A DNA stretch of 64,000 bases from Marinobacter sp. BGYM27 (GTDB taxonomy: Bacteria; Pseudomonadota; Gammaproteobacteria; Pseudomonadales; Oleiphilaceae), in NCBI GenBank assembly GCA_025153445.1, contig JANZNS010000002.1, positions 248,001-312,000 of the forward strand, given 5' to 3'. Below, one piece after another: positions 50,075 through 59,392 of this stretch. Within the stretch, counting starts at the first letter, position 1. Each line of letters begins with the position of its first letter. A program made the translations under genes and the position numbers. Under the pieces are notes generated by a model, which saw only the letters and a list, made by a program, of their open reading frames with translations, was not told the origin of the DNA and searched no databases.

Positions 50075-51154
50075 ATGGTCAGAATTATTCGGGGCCTTGC
50101 CCATAAATACTTTTCGGATGATGAAGCCGTCATTCTTTTCCTGCTTCTCATTCTGGGAACCCTGGGTATTATCTGGCTCGGTCATATGCTGGCGCCGGTT
50201 ATCGCAGCGATCATCATCGCCTTTATTCTTCAGGGGCTGGTCACCCGGTTGACCCATAGTGGCGTTCCGGAAGGCGCATCGATTATTCTCGTTTTCCTTC
50301 TGTTTATTGGCATTCTGGTCGGCTTTATCCTGGGGATGATGCCTTTGCTTTGGGTGCAGCTGACATCGCTTGCGAGCGAAGCGCCCCGCATGTTCGGCAT
50401 ACTGCAGACTTACCTTGAACTGTTGCCGCAAGAATATCCGAATCTTATTTCTATCCAGTCCATTGACAGCGTTTACACCCAGGTTACCGGAGAGGTTGCC
50501 AACTTTACGCAGTGGCTGGTGTCTTTCTCGCTCTCGAGTATTCCCGACATCGTTGCGTTGCTGATTTATCTGGTATTGCTGCCGATTCTGGTTTTCTTCT
50601 TCCTGAAGGACCGTCGCAAACTGATTGGCGCGCTGGCCGCCACGCTGCCGCAACAACGCCCGATGATGCAGCGCATCTGGCATGAGGTGAATCTTCAATG
50701 TGCGAATTATGTCCGTGGTAAGGCTGTGGAGATACTGATTGTCGGCGGGGCAACCTTTATCTGTTTTCGGGTAATGGGGTTGCCATACGCAGCGCTGCTG
50801 TCATTGCTGGTCGGGCTGTCAGTTGTTATTCCCTACATTGGCGCAGCGGTTGTTACGGTGCCTGTGGCTATTATCGGGTTGTTTGCGTTTGGCTGGACCA
50901 GTCATTACATCTGGCTGATGGTGATTTACGGCATCATCCAGGCGCTCGATGGGAACGTGCTTGTTCCCTTGCTCTTCTCTGAAGTGAACAACCTTCATCC
51001 TGTTGTGATCATCATTGCGGTGTTGTTTTTTGGTGGCATCTGGGGGTTGTGGGGCGTTTTCTTTGCGATCCCGCTGGCTACCATGCTGAAAGCGGTTTTT
51101 TCAGCGTGGCCAGTACGGCAAGACGCCGAGTTGCCTCGCGTAGAGCAGGGCTAG
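50075..51154 (+). CDS. perM: AI-2E/PerM family membrane transporter
   Basis: 359 residues from ATG 50075 (CGGAG upstream). Around eight membrane helices in the AI-2E pattern: two near 25-65, one near 75-95, a soluble region 95-160, then helices at about 160-185, 215-240, 245-275, 280-300 and 305-345 with LDGNVLVPLLFSEVNNLHPVVII. Substrate uncertain (peptides, sodium or signalling molecules in various homologs). Follows tusA. Confidence 0.88.
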   Translation: MVRIIRGLAHKYFSDDEAVILFLLLILGTLGIIWLGHMLAPVIAAIIIAFILQGLVTRLTHSGVPEGASIILVFLLFIGILVGFILGMMPLLWVQLTSLASEAPRMFGILQTYLELLPQEYPNLISIQSIDSVYTQVTGEVANFTQWLVSFSLSSIPDIVALLIYLVLLPILVFFFLKDRRKLIGALAATLPQQRPMMQRIWHEVNLQCANYVRGKAVEILIVGGATFICFRVMGLPYAALLSLLVGLSVVIPYIGAAVVTVPVAIIGLFAFGWTSHYIWLMVIYGIIQALDGNVLVPLLFSEVNNLHPVVIIIAVLFFGGIWGLWGVFFAIPLATMLKAVFSAWPVRQDAELPRVEQG

Positions 51155-51161
51155 ATTCCGG

Positions 51162-51196
51162 ACCAAGCAAGAGCGCAGTTCGCGCTCTTGCTTGGT
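51162..51196. terminator. Strong stem-loop between convergent perM and bcp
   Basis: Perfect 15-bp stem ACCAAGCAAGAGCGC/GCGCTCTTGCTTGGT with a 5-base loop, 7 bp from each gene. No U-tract on either strand, so it may work with Rho or as a 3' stabiliser. Confidence 0.55.
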
Positions 51197-51203
51197 GGCA
51201 GTT

Positions 51204-51674
51204 TTACAGTGCGCGTACTGCTTCTAGCACTTCGTCTACGTGACCTTTGACTTTCACGCCCCGCCACTCTTTGCGCAGAATGCCGTCCTTGTCGATGATG
51301 AAGGTGCTCCGTTCAACGCCGAGGCTTTCTTTGCCGTACATTTTTTTTAGCTTGATGACGTCAAACAACTTGCAGAGTTCCTCTTCCTTGTCGGAAAGCA
51401 GGTCAAAGTTAAACGCCTGCTTGGCTTTGAAGTTCTCGTGAGATTTGATGCCGTCACGAGAGACGCCGAGGATGACAGTGTCTTCTGATTCGAATGCCGC
51501 GTGATTGTCTCTGAAGTCCTGACCTTCAGTGGTGCAGCCAGGTGTGCTGTCTTTCGGATAGAAATAAATTACGACGTTTTGTTTGCCCTTGAAGTCGGAC
51601 AGGCTGATATTTTTATCGCCAGTAGCCGGCAAACTGAATTCAGGTACAGGCTTGTCTAGTGCAACGCTGGACAT
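51204..51674 (-). CDS. bcp: Thioredoxin-dependent thiol peroxidase Bcp (PrxQ)
   Basis: 156 residues, peroxiredoxin. Peroxidatic Cys in STPGCTTEGQDFRDN. The usual resolving Cys five residues later is absent (Gly/Gln there), as in many pseudomonad Bcp proteins, so another Cys (ELCKLF) or a partner thiol must resolve it. Detoxifies H2O2 and organic peroxides in the cytosol. Divergent from dapA. Confidence 0.94.
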   Translation of the reverse strand: MSSVALDKPVPEFSLPATGDKNISLSDFKGKQNVVIYFYPKDSTPGCTTEGQDFRDNHAAFESEDTVILGVSRDGIKSHENFKAKQAFNFDLLSDKEEELCKLFDVIKLKKMYGKESLGVERSTFIIDKDGILRKEWRGVKVKGHVDEVLEAVRAL

Positions 51675-51791
51675 AGCTAATCCTCTTTGTTGGTTGGGTT
51701 TCCGTTAAAAGTCGGTCATGAGGTCATACAGAATGGTTGTTTCGGTTCGCACCCGCAATTACCATTACCGTTTTACCCGAACGGAGTTCTT

Positions 51792-52667
51792 ATGATCACT
51801 GGCAGTCTTGTCGCTCTGGTTACCCCGATGCATCCGGACGGGAGTGTCCACTGGACGCAATTGGACACTCTGATTGATTTCCATATCGAGAATGGAACTC
51901 ACGGCATTGTAGCGGTAGGCACCACAGGTGAATCCTCTACGCTCGATCCGGAAGAGCATTGTGGGGTTATTGAGCATATTATCAAACGGGTCAGTGGTCG
52001 TATTTCGGTGATCGCAGGTACCGGCGGTAATTCGACCCGTGAAGCGATTGAGTTGACGACGGCCGCTCACAAGCTGGGTGCCGATGCCGCATTGCTTGTT
52101 GTTCCCTATTACAACAAGCCTACGCAGGAAGGGCTGTATCAGCATTTCAAAACCATCGCAGAAGCCGTTCCTATCGACCAGATTCTTTACAATGTGCCGG
52201 GCCGCACAGCCTGCGACATGATGAATGAAACCGTTGAACGGTTGGCAGATGTGCCTAATATCATCGGAATCAAGGATGCCACTGGTAATATTCCCCGCGG
52301 CGAAGAGTTGATTCGCATGGTTGAGGGTCGGATGGCGGTATATTCAGGTGATGATGCGACCGCAGCGGACCTGATGTTGCTGGGTGGCAAAGGTAACGTG
52401 TCGGTCACGGCAAACGTTGCACCGCGCGGTATGGCTGATTTGTGTGAGGCCGCTATTGCTGGTGATCGCGAGCGGGTCGAGGCAATCAATGAAAAGCTGA
52501 TGCCGCTTCATCGCAAGCTGTTCCTCGAGGCCAACCCCATACCCGTTAAATGGGCCCTAAAGCGCATGGGCCTGATTGGTGAAGGCATACGGCTGCCGCT
52601 CACACCGCTTGATGCGCGATTCCACGGGGAAGTAGAAGAAGCGTTGGTTAGCGCCGGCGCTCTTTGA
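51792..52667 (+). CDS. dapA: 4-hydroxy-tetrahydrodipicolinate synthase
   Basis: 291 residues from ATG 51792 (CGGAG upstream). Aldolase barrel; the Schiff-base Lys is in GIKDATGN, the Tyr in [10 protein letters not shown] and the TTGES motif in [11 protein letters not shown]. First committed step of lysine and diaminopimelate synthesis. In Pseudomonas gcvR lies between bcp and dapA; here it is absent. Followed by bamC. Confidence 0.97.
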   Translation: MITGSLVALVTPMHPDGSVHWTQLDTLIDFHIENGTHGIVAVGTTGESSTLDPEEHCGVIEHIIKRVSGRISVIAGTGGNSTREAIELTTAAHKLGADAALLVVPYYNKPTQEGLYQHFKTIAEAVPIDQILYNVPGRTACDMMNETVERLADVPNIIGIKDATGNIPRGEELIRMVEGRMAVYSGDDATAADLMLLGGKGNVSVTANVAPRGMADLCEAAIAGDRERVEAINEKLMPLHRKLFLEANPIPVKWALKRMGLIGEGIRLPLTPLDARFHGEVEEALVSAGAL

Positions 52668-52735
52668 TTTTCCGGCAAAAGGCTTTCCAACAACAAGGTA
52701 TCCAGGGGGCGCTTCGTTCGCCCCGGAGACGTTTG

Positions 52736-53794
52736 ATGGCAGTAAATAAACACCGGGTGCGTTCGGTCTCAGGCGTGCTGATTCTTGGCGTCCTTGCGGG
52801 CTGTAGTCTGGTCCATGATCGGTCTGAAGAATATCGCAAGGCACCCACGGGCACGACGGTAAAGGTGCCGGACTTTCAGGATAGCAGCCGTATTCAGCCC
52901 ACCTACAGTGTGCCTGAAGCAAAGGCTGGTGATGCGGTCTCGACAGGGGAATTCGAAATTCCCAGACCGCCGGATATGACCTCCGAAATCCTCGATCAGA
53001 ACTATGTTATTGAAGAATTGGGCGGGCAGGCCTGGCTCTTGGTCAACGAGGTTCCGGGTCGCGTTTGGCCTGTTGTATCGTCTTATCTGACAGACCGTGG
53101 TCTCGGCGTCGCGCGTGATAATCCTCAGATTGGTCTGATGCAATCGGAAATTGCAGACTACAGCCAGCGTGCGCGCACGTTGCTTGATCTCACGATTGAA
53201 GACCCAACTGTTGGCAAGACCATTGTCCAGGCGAGGGTATCGCCTGGTGTCCGTCGCAAAACAACCGAGATTCAGTTCCGGCTTCGTAAGGTGGACTCGA
53301 CACCGGACGCGATGCTGCAGTGGCCGTCACAGACTTCGGTTATCGATCGGGAAAAGGCCCTGTTGGGAGATCTCGCAGAGTATTTGAAGGAACGCGAGAA
53401 CACCAAGTCATACTCGCGTGCGGCTCTTAGCATCCCCAGTGCGCCCAAGGTGAAGCTGATTTCGGGTCAAAGCGCTGAGCCTCACATCGAGATGGATCTG
53501 TCGCTCGACCGTTCGTGGTCCGAAGTGAATCGTGCGCTGTCAGATGCCGATGTTCCAGTAGTGGATATTGATCGCAGCGCAGGGCAGTTCTACGTCGATT
53601 TCCGAACCGAGGAAGAGCTTGAACCAGGTTGGTTCAGCTGGTTCGCTGATCCGCCAAAGCCTGAATACACCTACCTGGTGACGATTCGCCAGCAGGGCAA
53701 CAGCGTTTGGCTGACCACGCAAACCTCACCGGATTATGATGGCGATGACCGGTCGGCCCGTTTGCTGGCACGACTATTCGAGCACCTGTATTAA
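52736..53794 (+). CDS. bamC: Outer-membrane assembly lipoprotein BamC
   Basis: 352 residues from ATG 52736 (CGGAGA upstream). Lipoprotein signal ending GVLAGCSL; unstructured N-terminal segment that binds BamD (SEEYRKAPTGTTVKVPDF); two helix-grip domains, the first containing VWPVVSSYLTDRGLGVARDNP and the second SWSEVNRALSDADVPVVDID. Part of the BAM complex. Between dapA and purC, the conserved order. Confidence 0.92.
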   Translation: MAVNKHRVRSVSGVLILGVLAGCSLVHDRSEEYRKAPTGTTVKVPDFQDSSRIQPTYSVPEAKAGDAVSTGEFEIPRPPDMTSEILDQNYVIEELGGQAWLLVNEVPGRVWPVVSSYLTDRGLGVARDNPQIGLMQSEIADYSQRARTLLDLTIEDPTVGKTIVQARVSPGVRRKTTEIQFRLRKVDSTPDAMLQWPSQTSVIDREKALLGDLAEYLKERENTKSYSRAALSIPSAPKVKLISGQSAEPHIEMDLSLDRSWSEVNRALSDADVPVVDIDRSAGQFYVDFRTEEELEPGWFSWFADPPKPEYTYLVTIRQQGNSVWLTTQTSPDYDGDDRSARLLARLFEHLY

Positions 53795-53849
53795 TTGACA
53801 AAGCGCGGGTGGCGCTTTGAGCGTGCCACTTGCCCACCGGAGACGAACA

Positions 53850-54563
53850 ATGGAAAAGCGCGAAGCGCTCTACGCGGGTAAGGCGAAGTCCGTATACCGT
53901 ACCGATGATCCAAACCGCTTTGTGCTGGTTTTTCGTGACGATACATCGGCGTTTGACGGCGAAAAAATGGAGCAGCTGGCTCGCAAGGGCATGGTGAATA
54001 ACTGCTTTAACGCATTCATCATGGGCAAGCTGGAAGAGGCCGGAATCCCGACGCATTTTGTTGAGAAGCTCTCGCCGACTGAATCCCTCGTCAAAAAGCT
54101 CGATATGAAGCCGGTGGAATGTGTCATCCGGAATTATGCTGCGGGCAGTTTGTGCCGCCGCCTTGGTGTTGAAGAGGGCCAAGCTCTCAACCCGCCAACC
54201 TTCGAACTGTTCCTCAAGGATGATGCACTGCATGATCCGATGATCAACGAATCACTTGCCGTCACATTTGGCTGGGCCAGCGCAGATAACCTTGCAACCA
54301 TGAAATCCCTCACCTATAGAGTAAACGAGGTACTTAAAACCTTGTTTGATGATGCGGGGATGTTGCTTGTGGATTACAAGCTTGAATTCGGGCTCTCCGA
54401 CGGTGAAATTGTGCTGGGCGATGAGTTCAGTCCTGATGGTTGCCGTATCTGGGACAAGGAAACGCGCAAGAAGATGGACAAAGACCGGTTCCGTCAGGGG
54501 CTCGGTTCCGTTATCGAAACCTATGAGGAAGTCGGCAGTCGCCTTGGTATCAAGTTCGACTAG
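53850..54563 (+). CDS. purC: SAICAR synthetase PurC
   Basis: 237 residues from ATG 53850 (CGGAGAC upstream). ATP-grasp-like enzyme of purine synthesis: [15 protein letters not shown]-terminus, [20 protein letters not shown] and [14 protein letters not shown] motifs. Complete. Fifty-five bases after bamC. Confidence 0.97.
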   Translation: MEKREALYAGKAKSVYRTDDPNRFVLVFRDDTSAFDGEKMEQLARKGMVNNCFNAFIMGKLEEAGIPTHFVEKLSPTESLVKKLDMKPVECVIRNYAAGSLCRRLGVEEGQALNPPTFELFLKDDALHDPMINESLAVTFGWASADNLATMKSLTYRVNEVLKTLFDDAGMLLVDYKLEFGLSDGEIVLGDEFSPDGCRIWDKETRKKMDKDRFRQGLGSVIETYEEVGSRLGIKFD

Positions 54564-54624
54564 ACTGTCACCACAAGAAAGAGAGGGTCAGTGATGGCTG
54601 GCCCGCCAACAACAGGTGAAAACC

Positions 54625-55359
54625 ATGCGCAAAATTGCAATTGTTATGCTCGGTGGTCTGACCTGCCTGAGCCCTTATGCAGCAGCGGATGTTCTGGGTC
54701 TTGGGGCCAACATCGGTTACTGGGATGTTAATAGTTCCGGTACAGCAAGCAATAATGATTCGGTTGTCGATGTTGATGATGATCTTGATCTGAGCGGCGA
54801 CAGCAATGTGAACCTCACCGCTATTTTCGAACATCCAATCCCGATCATTCCAAATTTTCGTCTGAATTACACGTCGATCTCCCAGAGTGGTAACGGTCAA
54901 CTGACAACCGGCTATGACAACCTGCCCGCCGGTGCTCCTGTCCGTTCGGAACTGGATCTCGATCAGATCGACCTGACAATGTATTACGAGTTGTTGGACA
55001 ACTGGGTCAACCTGGATGCGGGCCTGACTGTGCGCAGTCTTGATGGAAAGCTAACCGTGAAGGAGAGGACTGGAACTCTCACGGCCAGCAAAACGGAAGT
55101 GGATGCCATTCTTCCGCTGCTCTACGCAGCTGCACGCTTTGATCTTCCGCTGACAGGACTTTCGGTCGGCGCTGAAGGCAGTGGTATAACCTATTCAGAC
55201 GACACCCTGTTTGATGTATCAGCGTACGCTCAGTTCGATATTTCTATCGTGCGCCTTCAGGCAGGTTACCGCCAGATGACAGTTGATTACGAAGACGGCG
55301 ATGACGCATTGGATGTTGATATCGCCGGCCCCTACGCCAGTGTCGGTCTGGATTTCTGA
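54625..55359 (+). CDS. TIGR04219-type outer-membrane beta-barrel protein
   Basis: 244 residues from ATG 54625 (AGGTG upstream; GTG 54616 is an alternative). Signal peptide ending YAAADV, then strands with LGLGANIGYWDVNSSG at the N-terminus and ending YASVGLDF. The pattern fits the TIGR04219 family of small barrels, function unknown. Stands after purC with its own strong terminator. Confidence 0.8.
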   Translation: MRKIAIVMLGGLTCLSPYAAADVLGLGANIGYWDVNSSGTASNNDSVVDVDDDLDLSGDSNVNLTAIFEHPIPIIPNFRLNYTSISQSGNGQLTTGYDNLPAGAPVRSELDLDQIDLTMYYELLDNWVNLDAGLTVRSLDGKLTVKERTGTLTASKTEVDAILPLLYAAARFDLPLTGLSVGAEGSGITYSDDTLFDVSAYAQFDISIVRLQAGYRQMTVDYEDGDDALDVDIAGPYASVGLDF

Positions 55360-55405
55360 GGCAGATAACAGGAAATTCCGGACATTCGGTTGTTTCGGTA
55401 TCAAT

Positions 55406-55435
55406 AAAAGAGCGCCTTTGTGCGCTCTTTTTTTT
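55406..55435 (+). terminator. Terminator after the outer-membrane protein gene
   Basis: AAAGAGCGC CTTTGT GCGCTCTTT followed by further T residues. Confidence 0.9.
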
Positions 55436-55529
55436 ATGTTTTCTGTAAAATGACTTTATCTGCAACCGGATCTGGTTGCCCAGCGTTTGATGACAACCGT
55501 TGCGCTGACACGACACAGGGAGATTTAAC

Positions 55530-56537
55530 TTGAAGATTCTGGTCACCGGAACTGCCGGCTTTATTGGTTCTACACTTGCTTTGCGCCTGCTGGCCCGCGG
55601 CGACGAAGTCATTGGTGTCGATGACGTCAACGACTATTACGACGTTAACCTGAAAGAAGCGCGTCTGGCGCGTTTGACCTGTCAGGCCGGGTTCACAGAA
55701 GTGCGTCAGGACGTGGCTGACCGAGAGGCCATGGCGGAGGTGTTCCGCGTGCATAAGCCCGAGCGTGTCGTGCATCTTGCGGCGCAGGCCGGTGTCCGGT
55801 ACTCAATTGAAAACCCGAACGCCTATGTTGATGCCAACCTGGTCGGCTTCATGAATATTCTGGAAGGCTGCCGCCATAACAAAGTGAAGCACCTGGTCTA
55901 TGCTTCCAGCAGCTCGGTTTACGGTGCCAATGAAGCCATGCCATTTTCGGTCCACGACAATGTCGACCATCCGCTGAGTCTTTATGCGGCTTCGAAAAAA
56001 GCTAACGAGCTGATGGCGCACACATACAGTCACCTCTACGATTTACCGACAACCGGTTTGCGGTTCTTTACCGTTTACGGCCCTTGGGGCCGTCCTGACA
56101 TGGCGTTGTTTATCTTTACCCGCAAGATCCTGGCGGGCGAACCGATCGATGTTTTCAACCACGGCCAGCACAGACGCGACTTCACCTATATTGATGATAT
56201 CGTTGAGGGGGTTATCCGCACGCTCGACAAGGTCGCCTCACCGAATACAGAGTGGACCGGCGAACGTCCGGATCCGGGCACGAGCAAGGCGCCTTACCGG
56301 ATCTACAACATCGGCAGCAATAATCCGGTGGAACTGTCCCGGTTTATCGAGATCATCGAAGAGCGTGTTGGTAAAAAGGCGGTAAAGAACATGCTGCCAC
56401 TGCAGGCAGGGGATGTGCCCGCAACCTACGCCGATGTCGATGCGCTGATCGATGATGTCGGGTATAAACCCGCGACTTCGGTCGAAGACGGGATTGCGCG
56501 TTTTGTAGACTGGTATCGAGAGTTTTACGAGGTTTAA
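55530..56537 (+). CDS. NAD-dependent epimerase, UDP-glucuronate 4-epimerase type
   Basis: 335 residues from TTG 55530 (CAGGGAG upstream). Extended [18 protein letters not shown], catalytic SSSSVYG and [30 protein letters not shown]-terminal ATYADVDAL. These match the LspL/WbnF/Cap1J-like UDP-GlcA 4-epimerases that make UDP-GalA for capsule or LPS. Substrate is inferred; ugd at 33 kb would supply UDP-GlcA. It is the last core-genome gene before tRNA-Val. Confidence 0.85.
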   Translation: MKILVTGTAGFIGSTLALRLLARGDEVIGVDDVNDYYDVNLKEARLARLTCQAGFTEVRQDVADREAMAEVFRVHKPERVVHLAAQAGVRYSIENPNAYVDANLVGFMNILEGCRHNKVKHLVYASSSSVYGANEAMPFSVHDNVDHPLSLYAASKKANELMAHTYSHLYDLPTTGLRFFTVYGPWGRPDMALFIFTRKILAGEPIDVFNHGQHRRDFTYIDDIVEGVIRTLDKVASPNTEWTGERPDPGTSKAPYRIYNIGSNNPVELSRFIEIIEERVGKKAVKNMLPLQAGDVPATYADVDALIDDVGYKPATSVEDGIARFVDWYREFYEV

Positions 56538-56579
56538 AGGGCCAGGGGCCGGAAAACTGAATCTTCGGGAAAAAACTGG

Positions 56580-56608
56580 TTGACCACTCCCTCGGGGATC
56601 AGTATATT
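56580..56608 (+). promoter_or_regulatory. Promoter of tRNA-Val
   Basis: TTGACC, 17-bp spacer, TATATT, followed by the GC-rich TCGTCCCC discriminator usual for stable RNA genes; tRNA starts 17 bases later. Confidence 0.8.
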
Positions 56609-56624
56609 TCGTCCCCGTTGACGG

Positions 56625-56701
<77 letters not shown>

Positions 56702-56720
56702 ATCTAACGTCAACTAAAAG

Positions 56721-56754
56721 AGTCACTTAGAGCGTAAGCCGAGTGGCTTTTTTT
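56721..56754 (+). terminator. Terminator of tRNA-Val
   Basis: AGTCACT/AGTGGCT stem (one G-T pair) followed by seven T. It lies on the element side of the presumed att core, so it was probably brought in or retained with integration. Confidence 0.65.
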
Positions 56755-56771
56755 GTGTCTGGGATAAGCCA

Positions 56772-56801
56772 TTCCAGATATTTTCCAGATATTTTCCAGA
56801 A
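56772..56801. repeat. 11-bp direct repeats next to the att site
   Basis: TTCCAGATATT twice in tandem (56772, 56783), then TTCCAGA (56794). The 11-bp period is one helical turn. Placement between the tRNA and int suggests arm-type integrase or excisionase sites. Confidence 0.6.
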
Positions 56802-56824
56802 ACAACTACCGTATACAGTGGTCC

Positions 56825-57964
56825 TCAGCCGATGAATTCGGACACGTCGAGGCCCGCTTCGACGTCCATCCACTTGATCTCATCGTCGTGTCCAGACTGG
56901 TAGTATTCGGTCATCTCTTCATCGCCATGGGCCATTAGTGCCTGCACGTATTTGACGTCGTAACCCTTCTTCTCATAGAGCCATGAGCCCAGAGCGCGAA
57001 CCTCATGGAAGGTGGGGCGCTTTTCGCGTGGCACATCGTCGAATAGGCCTGTCTCGTCTCTGATTTCCCGGAACCTCCGCGAAAACCAGTTGCCATCGAT
57101 CTGCGTCCAGTGAGTACGTCCCTTTGCAGTCTTGCGCCGCTTCGGCATGCGGTGGACGATATAGGGACTTGGAATGTCATCACGGGATTTCTTTATGATG
57201 CGCTCGTGCACCGCGGTCATCCGGATTCGAATGTACGCCCATTCTTTCGATTCGCTCTTCTGGCGTACGAAGTAGAGCCATCCGCCTTTGGCGTCGGCGT
57301 ACCCGCAGTTTATGATCTCATTGCGGCCCTGCAGGGTGACCAGGCTTAATTCAATGGCGACTTGCATCCAACCCGGAGAGTTGGCGTGAATCGCCTTCAG
57401 GGCGTCCAGGGTGAGCCGCTGGCGGTCCTTCTCATAATCCGTCTTTGAGTAGGTGACTTCGGCCGGGTTGTCGTGCTGTGACGGGAACCAGCCCAACATC
57501 TTTGCAAATCGGAACAACTCGATTAGCGTTCCGCGATGCTTCACGTAGGCGTTGCGCTTGAAGTTCTTGTTCAGGTACTCGGCGATATCGCTTGTGGCCT
57601 GATTCTCCACCAGCCTATTACCAAGGTCCCTCTCGATTCGGTCGAGGCGATAGCCTAGAAGGTTAAGGGTACCCTGTGCCAGTTTCTTTCCAGGCAAAAT
57701 CTCCTTCCGGTATACCTTGATCAACTCGGCCATGTTGCGATCTGAGGTGCCCAGCACCGAGCCCACCAGATCCTCGTCGGTGATCAGTCTGGCGTTCAAT
57801 TGACGTGCCGCCGCCATCGCTTTCCGCTTGTCGGTACCCATGCCGTGATATTGGCCGGTCACCGGGTGCCGGTAGCTGAAGTACGTCACTCCGCCCTTGG
57901 TACTGGTATAGAGGTTGGTGCCTTCCAGCCCCCGGTTTTTATTAAGACGCTTTCTTGGTGCCAT
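56825..57964 (-). CDS. int: Tyrosine-recombinase integrase
   Basis: 379 residues, lambda-type. An N-terminal arm-binding domain (about 1-65, FSYRHPVTGQYHGMGTDKRKA), core-binding domain (about 75-175) and catalytic domain with R214 (LQGRNEI), H320/R323 (FHEVRALG), H346 (MAHGDEEMTEYY) and the nucleophile Tyr near 354-355. All catalytic residues are present, so the enzyme looks active. Convergent with tRNA-Val; its start overlaps the xis-like gene by 23 bp. Recombines the tRNA-Val att site. Confidence 0.95.
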   Translation of the reverse strand: MAPRKRLNKNRGLEGTNLYTSTKGGVTYFSYRHPVTGQYHGMGTDKRKAMAAARQLNARLITDEDLVGSVLGTSDRNMAELIKVYRKEILPGKKLAQGTLNLLGYRLDRIERDLGNRLVENQATSDIAEYLNKNFKRNAYVKHRGTLIELFRFAKMLGWFPSQHDNPAEVTYSKTDYEKDRQRLTLDALKAIHANSPGWMQVAIELSLVTLQGRNEIINCGYADAKGGWLYFVRQKSESKEWAYIRIRMTAVHERIIKKSRDDIPSPYIVHRMPKRRKTAKGRTHWTQIDGNWFSRRFREIRDETGLFDDVPREKRPTFHEVRALGSWLYEKKGYDVKYVQALMAHGDEEMTEYYQSGHDDEIKWMDVEAGLDVSEFIG

Positions 57965-58151
57965 TCAGTATGTCGTCCACCAATGGATTGCCGGTTTGCT
58001 TCTCTTCTTGTTCCACGTCCACAAACCACTTCTTGCCGCGCTTAACTGCCGGGATCTCTCCGACCGCCGCCCAATGCTGACACGTCCGCAGGGGAGGGGG
58101 TGAAGAAAACCGCTTTTCGCGCCACTCGGACAGCTCCATTAATTTACCCAT
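57942..58151 (-). CDS. xis: Excisionase-like DNA-binding protein
   Basis: 69 residues, basic. A winged-helix MerR/Xis-like pattern: ELSEWREKRFSSPPPLRTCQHWAAVGEIPAVKRGKKWFVD, in which the helix, turn and wing (RGKKWFVD) resemble excisionases. Overlaps the int start by 23 bp, the classic xis-int order. Assigned by pattern and position. Confidence 0.75.
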   Translation of the reverse strand: MGKLMELSEWREKRFSSPPPLRTCQHWAAVGEIPAVKRGKKWFVDVEQEEKQTGNPLVDDILNGTKKAS

Positions 58152-58159
58152 ATATCACC

Positions 58160-58486
58160 TCACTGTATCGGGCCGTCGATGAACCGGTCTTCGGTAAACG
58201 CGAAATCCCGTCCTTCGTCAGTCAGTTGTTGCAATACCCTGGCGGGATTCAGAAACGGATCGCCCCGCAAGCACTCGACCACTTTTTGCTGCAGTAGCTG
58301 GCGGGTTCTGTTGCTCATGCTGGCAAAGTGAGAGCAATGAAAAGCGCGAAGCTGATCATAGATCCCGTGATTCACCGGAGCGCCGGTCAGTTTGATGATG
58401 TTGTCCAGCGTGCAGATGCTGAAGTGCTTCTCGCTGAACAACTTGTTCACTGCTTCTTGAATCGCCAGCGCCTTGAACTCATCCAT
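58160..58486 (-). CDS. Hypothetical element protein, 108 residues
   Basis: Cytosolic, mixed-charge protein (starts MDEFKALAIQEAVNKLF, ends RFIDGPIQ) with two likely helical halves. I do not recognise a family. It lies 8 bp before xis on the same strand, so it is probably cotranscribed with xis-int. Its start overlaps the 3' end of a truncated upstream frame by 8 bp. Confidence 0.65.
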   Translation of the reverse strand: MDEFKALAIQEAVNKLFSEKHFSICTLDNIIKLTGAPVNHGIYDQLRAFHCSHFASMSNRTRQLLQQKVVECLRGDPFLNPARVLQQLTDEGRDFAFTEDRFIDGPIQ

Positions 58487-58559
58487 TGCCCACCTCGCTT
58501 ACCTTCCAAGCCTCGAAATCATTCAGCGTCAGGCCCTGTTCCTGATTGCTATACTTGAG
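58479..58559 (-). pseudogene. 3' fragment of a small minus-strand gene
   Basis: About 26 protein-like codons (LKYSNQEQGLTLNDFEAW then KVSEVGNG) ending in a TGA that overlaps the next start (ATGGATGA), as in the other coupled genes. No ATG/GTG/TTG start is present nearby: upstream it runs into the reversed SRAP gene. Read as the tail of a gene cut by insertion of the SRAP cassette (inference). Confidence 0.4.
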
Positions 58560-58583
58560 GCCCGAGACGATGGAGGTGTCCCG

Positions 58584-59249
58584 ATGTGTGGCCGGTTCAA
58601 TGTTATTGATTCCCCGGACGTTAAGGCGTTGATGTACAGCCTTGGGCTGCCGGATCTTTACCCGCGTCCGCAGTTGAATGTTCCGCCTGGGGGTGTGGCT
58701 GATTTTGTTGCTGAGGCTGGCGGGTCCAGACAGTTGCTGTCGGGCATCTGGTCGCTTCTGATTGAGAAGAAGCCGGACGGCTCCGGGTACCGGCCTAATC
58801 CGAAGTTCAAGACCTTCAACGCCAAGTCCACTCGCCTGACCGAGTCCAAGCTCTGGAAGCGCGCCTATCCGTCCAGCCGCTGCGTCGTTCCCGTGAGCGC
58901 CTTTCACGAGTGGCAGGGGAAGCAGGTCTACAACATCCACCCGGAAGGGGAGGCCACTGCTTTGGCTGGCCTGTGGCAGTCCTGGCACTTTGGCGACGAC
59001 CTGGTGAACTCGTTCACTGTCATCACGCTGCCCCCGCACGAGCGGTTCAATCACATCCACAGCAAGAGCATTCCGCTGATGCTGAGGCCGCACGACTTCG
59101 ACATGTGGCTTGATGCAGACTTCCACGACACCAACGCCTTTCTGGGGCTGATGAAGAGCCACATTGCCGCACCGCTCGTGTGCGAGCCCATCAAGAGCCC
59201 GAACGATCTGACTGTTGTTGGTGAGGTTGAGGTTTTGGAGGCGGATTGA
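58584..59249 (+). CDS. SRAP (SOS-response-associated peptidase, YedK/HMCES) family protein
   Basis: 221 residues from ATG 58584 (GGAGGTG upstream). The catalytic Cys2 (MCGRFNV) is exposed after Met removal and links to abasic sites; other conserved residues are Asn in FNAKSTRLTE, Glu in FHEWQG and His in IHSKSIPLML. Protects or crosslinks abasic sites in single-stranded DNA. It is the only rightward gene inside the left block of the element, ending 2 bp from the convergent 46-codon gene; a TATACT at 58550 may be its -10. Probably an autonomous moron-type cassette. Confidence 0.9.
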   Translation: MCGRFNVIDSPDVKALMYSLGLPDLYPRPQLNVPPGGVADFVAEAGGSRQLLSGIWSLLIEKKPDGSGYRPNPKFKTFNAKSTRLTESKLWKRAYPSSRCVVPVSAFHEWQGKQVYNIHPEGEATALAGLWQSWHFGDDLVNSFTVITLPPHERFNHIHSKSIPLMLRPHDFDMWLDADFHDTNAFLGLMKSHIAAPLVCEPIKSPNDLTVVGEVEVLEAD

Positions 59250-59251
59250 GG

Positions 59252-59392
59252 TCATGATTCCACCTCGACAATTTCCCCATCCGCCACCGTCAGCGTCGTG
59301 CTGTACCGGGCATCGTCGTCTGCCTGCTGATCCGCCTCGAATAACGCTTCGATGACGCGGGGATCGGTGATTATTTCGCTTGGGTTGGTCAT
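59252..59392 (-). CDS. Small acidic protein, 46 residues
   Basis: MTNPSEIITDPRVIEALFEA, then an acidic stretch and VADGEIVEVES. Too short for confident family assignment. ATGA overlap with the preceding gene supports translation; last gene of the minus operon before SRAP. Function unknown. Confidence 0.55.
   Translation of the reverse strand: MTNPSEIITDPRVIEALFEADQQADDDARYSTTLTVADGEIVEVES

Noticed and set aside
58479-59255. 258-codon minus-strand ORF opposite SRAP
   Set aside because: Antisense to a gene with all SRAP catalytic motifs; only its last ~26 codons look protein-like and are reported as a fragment.
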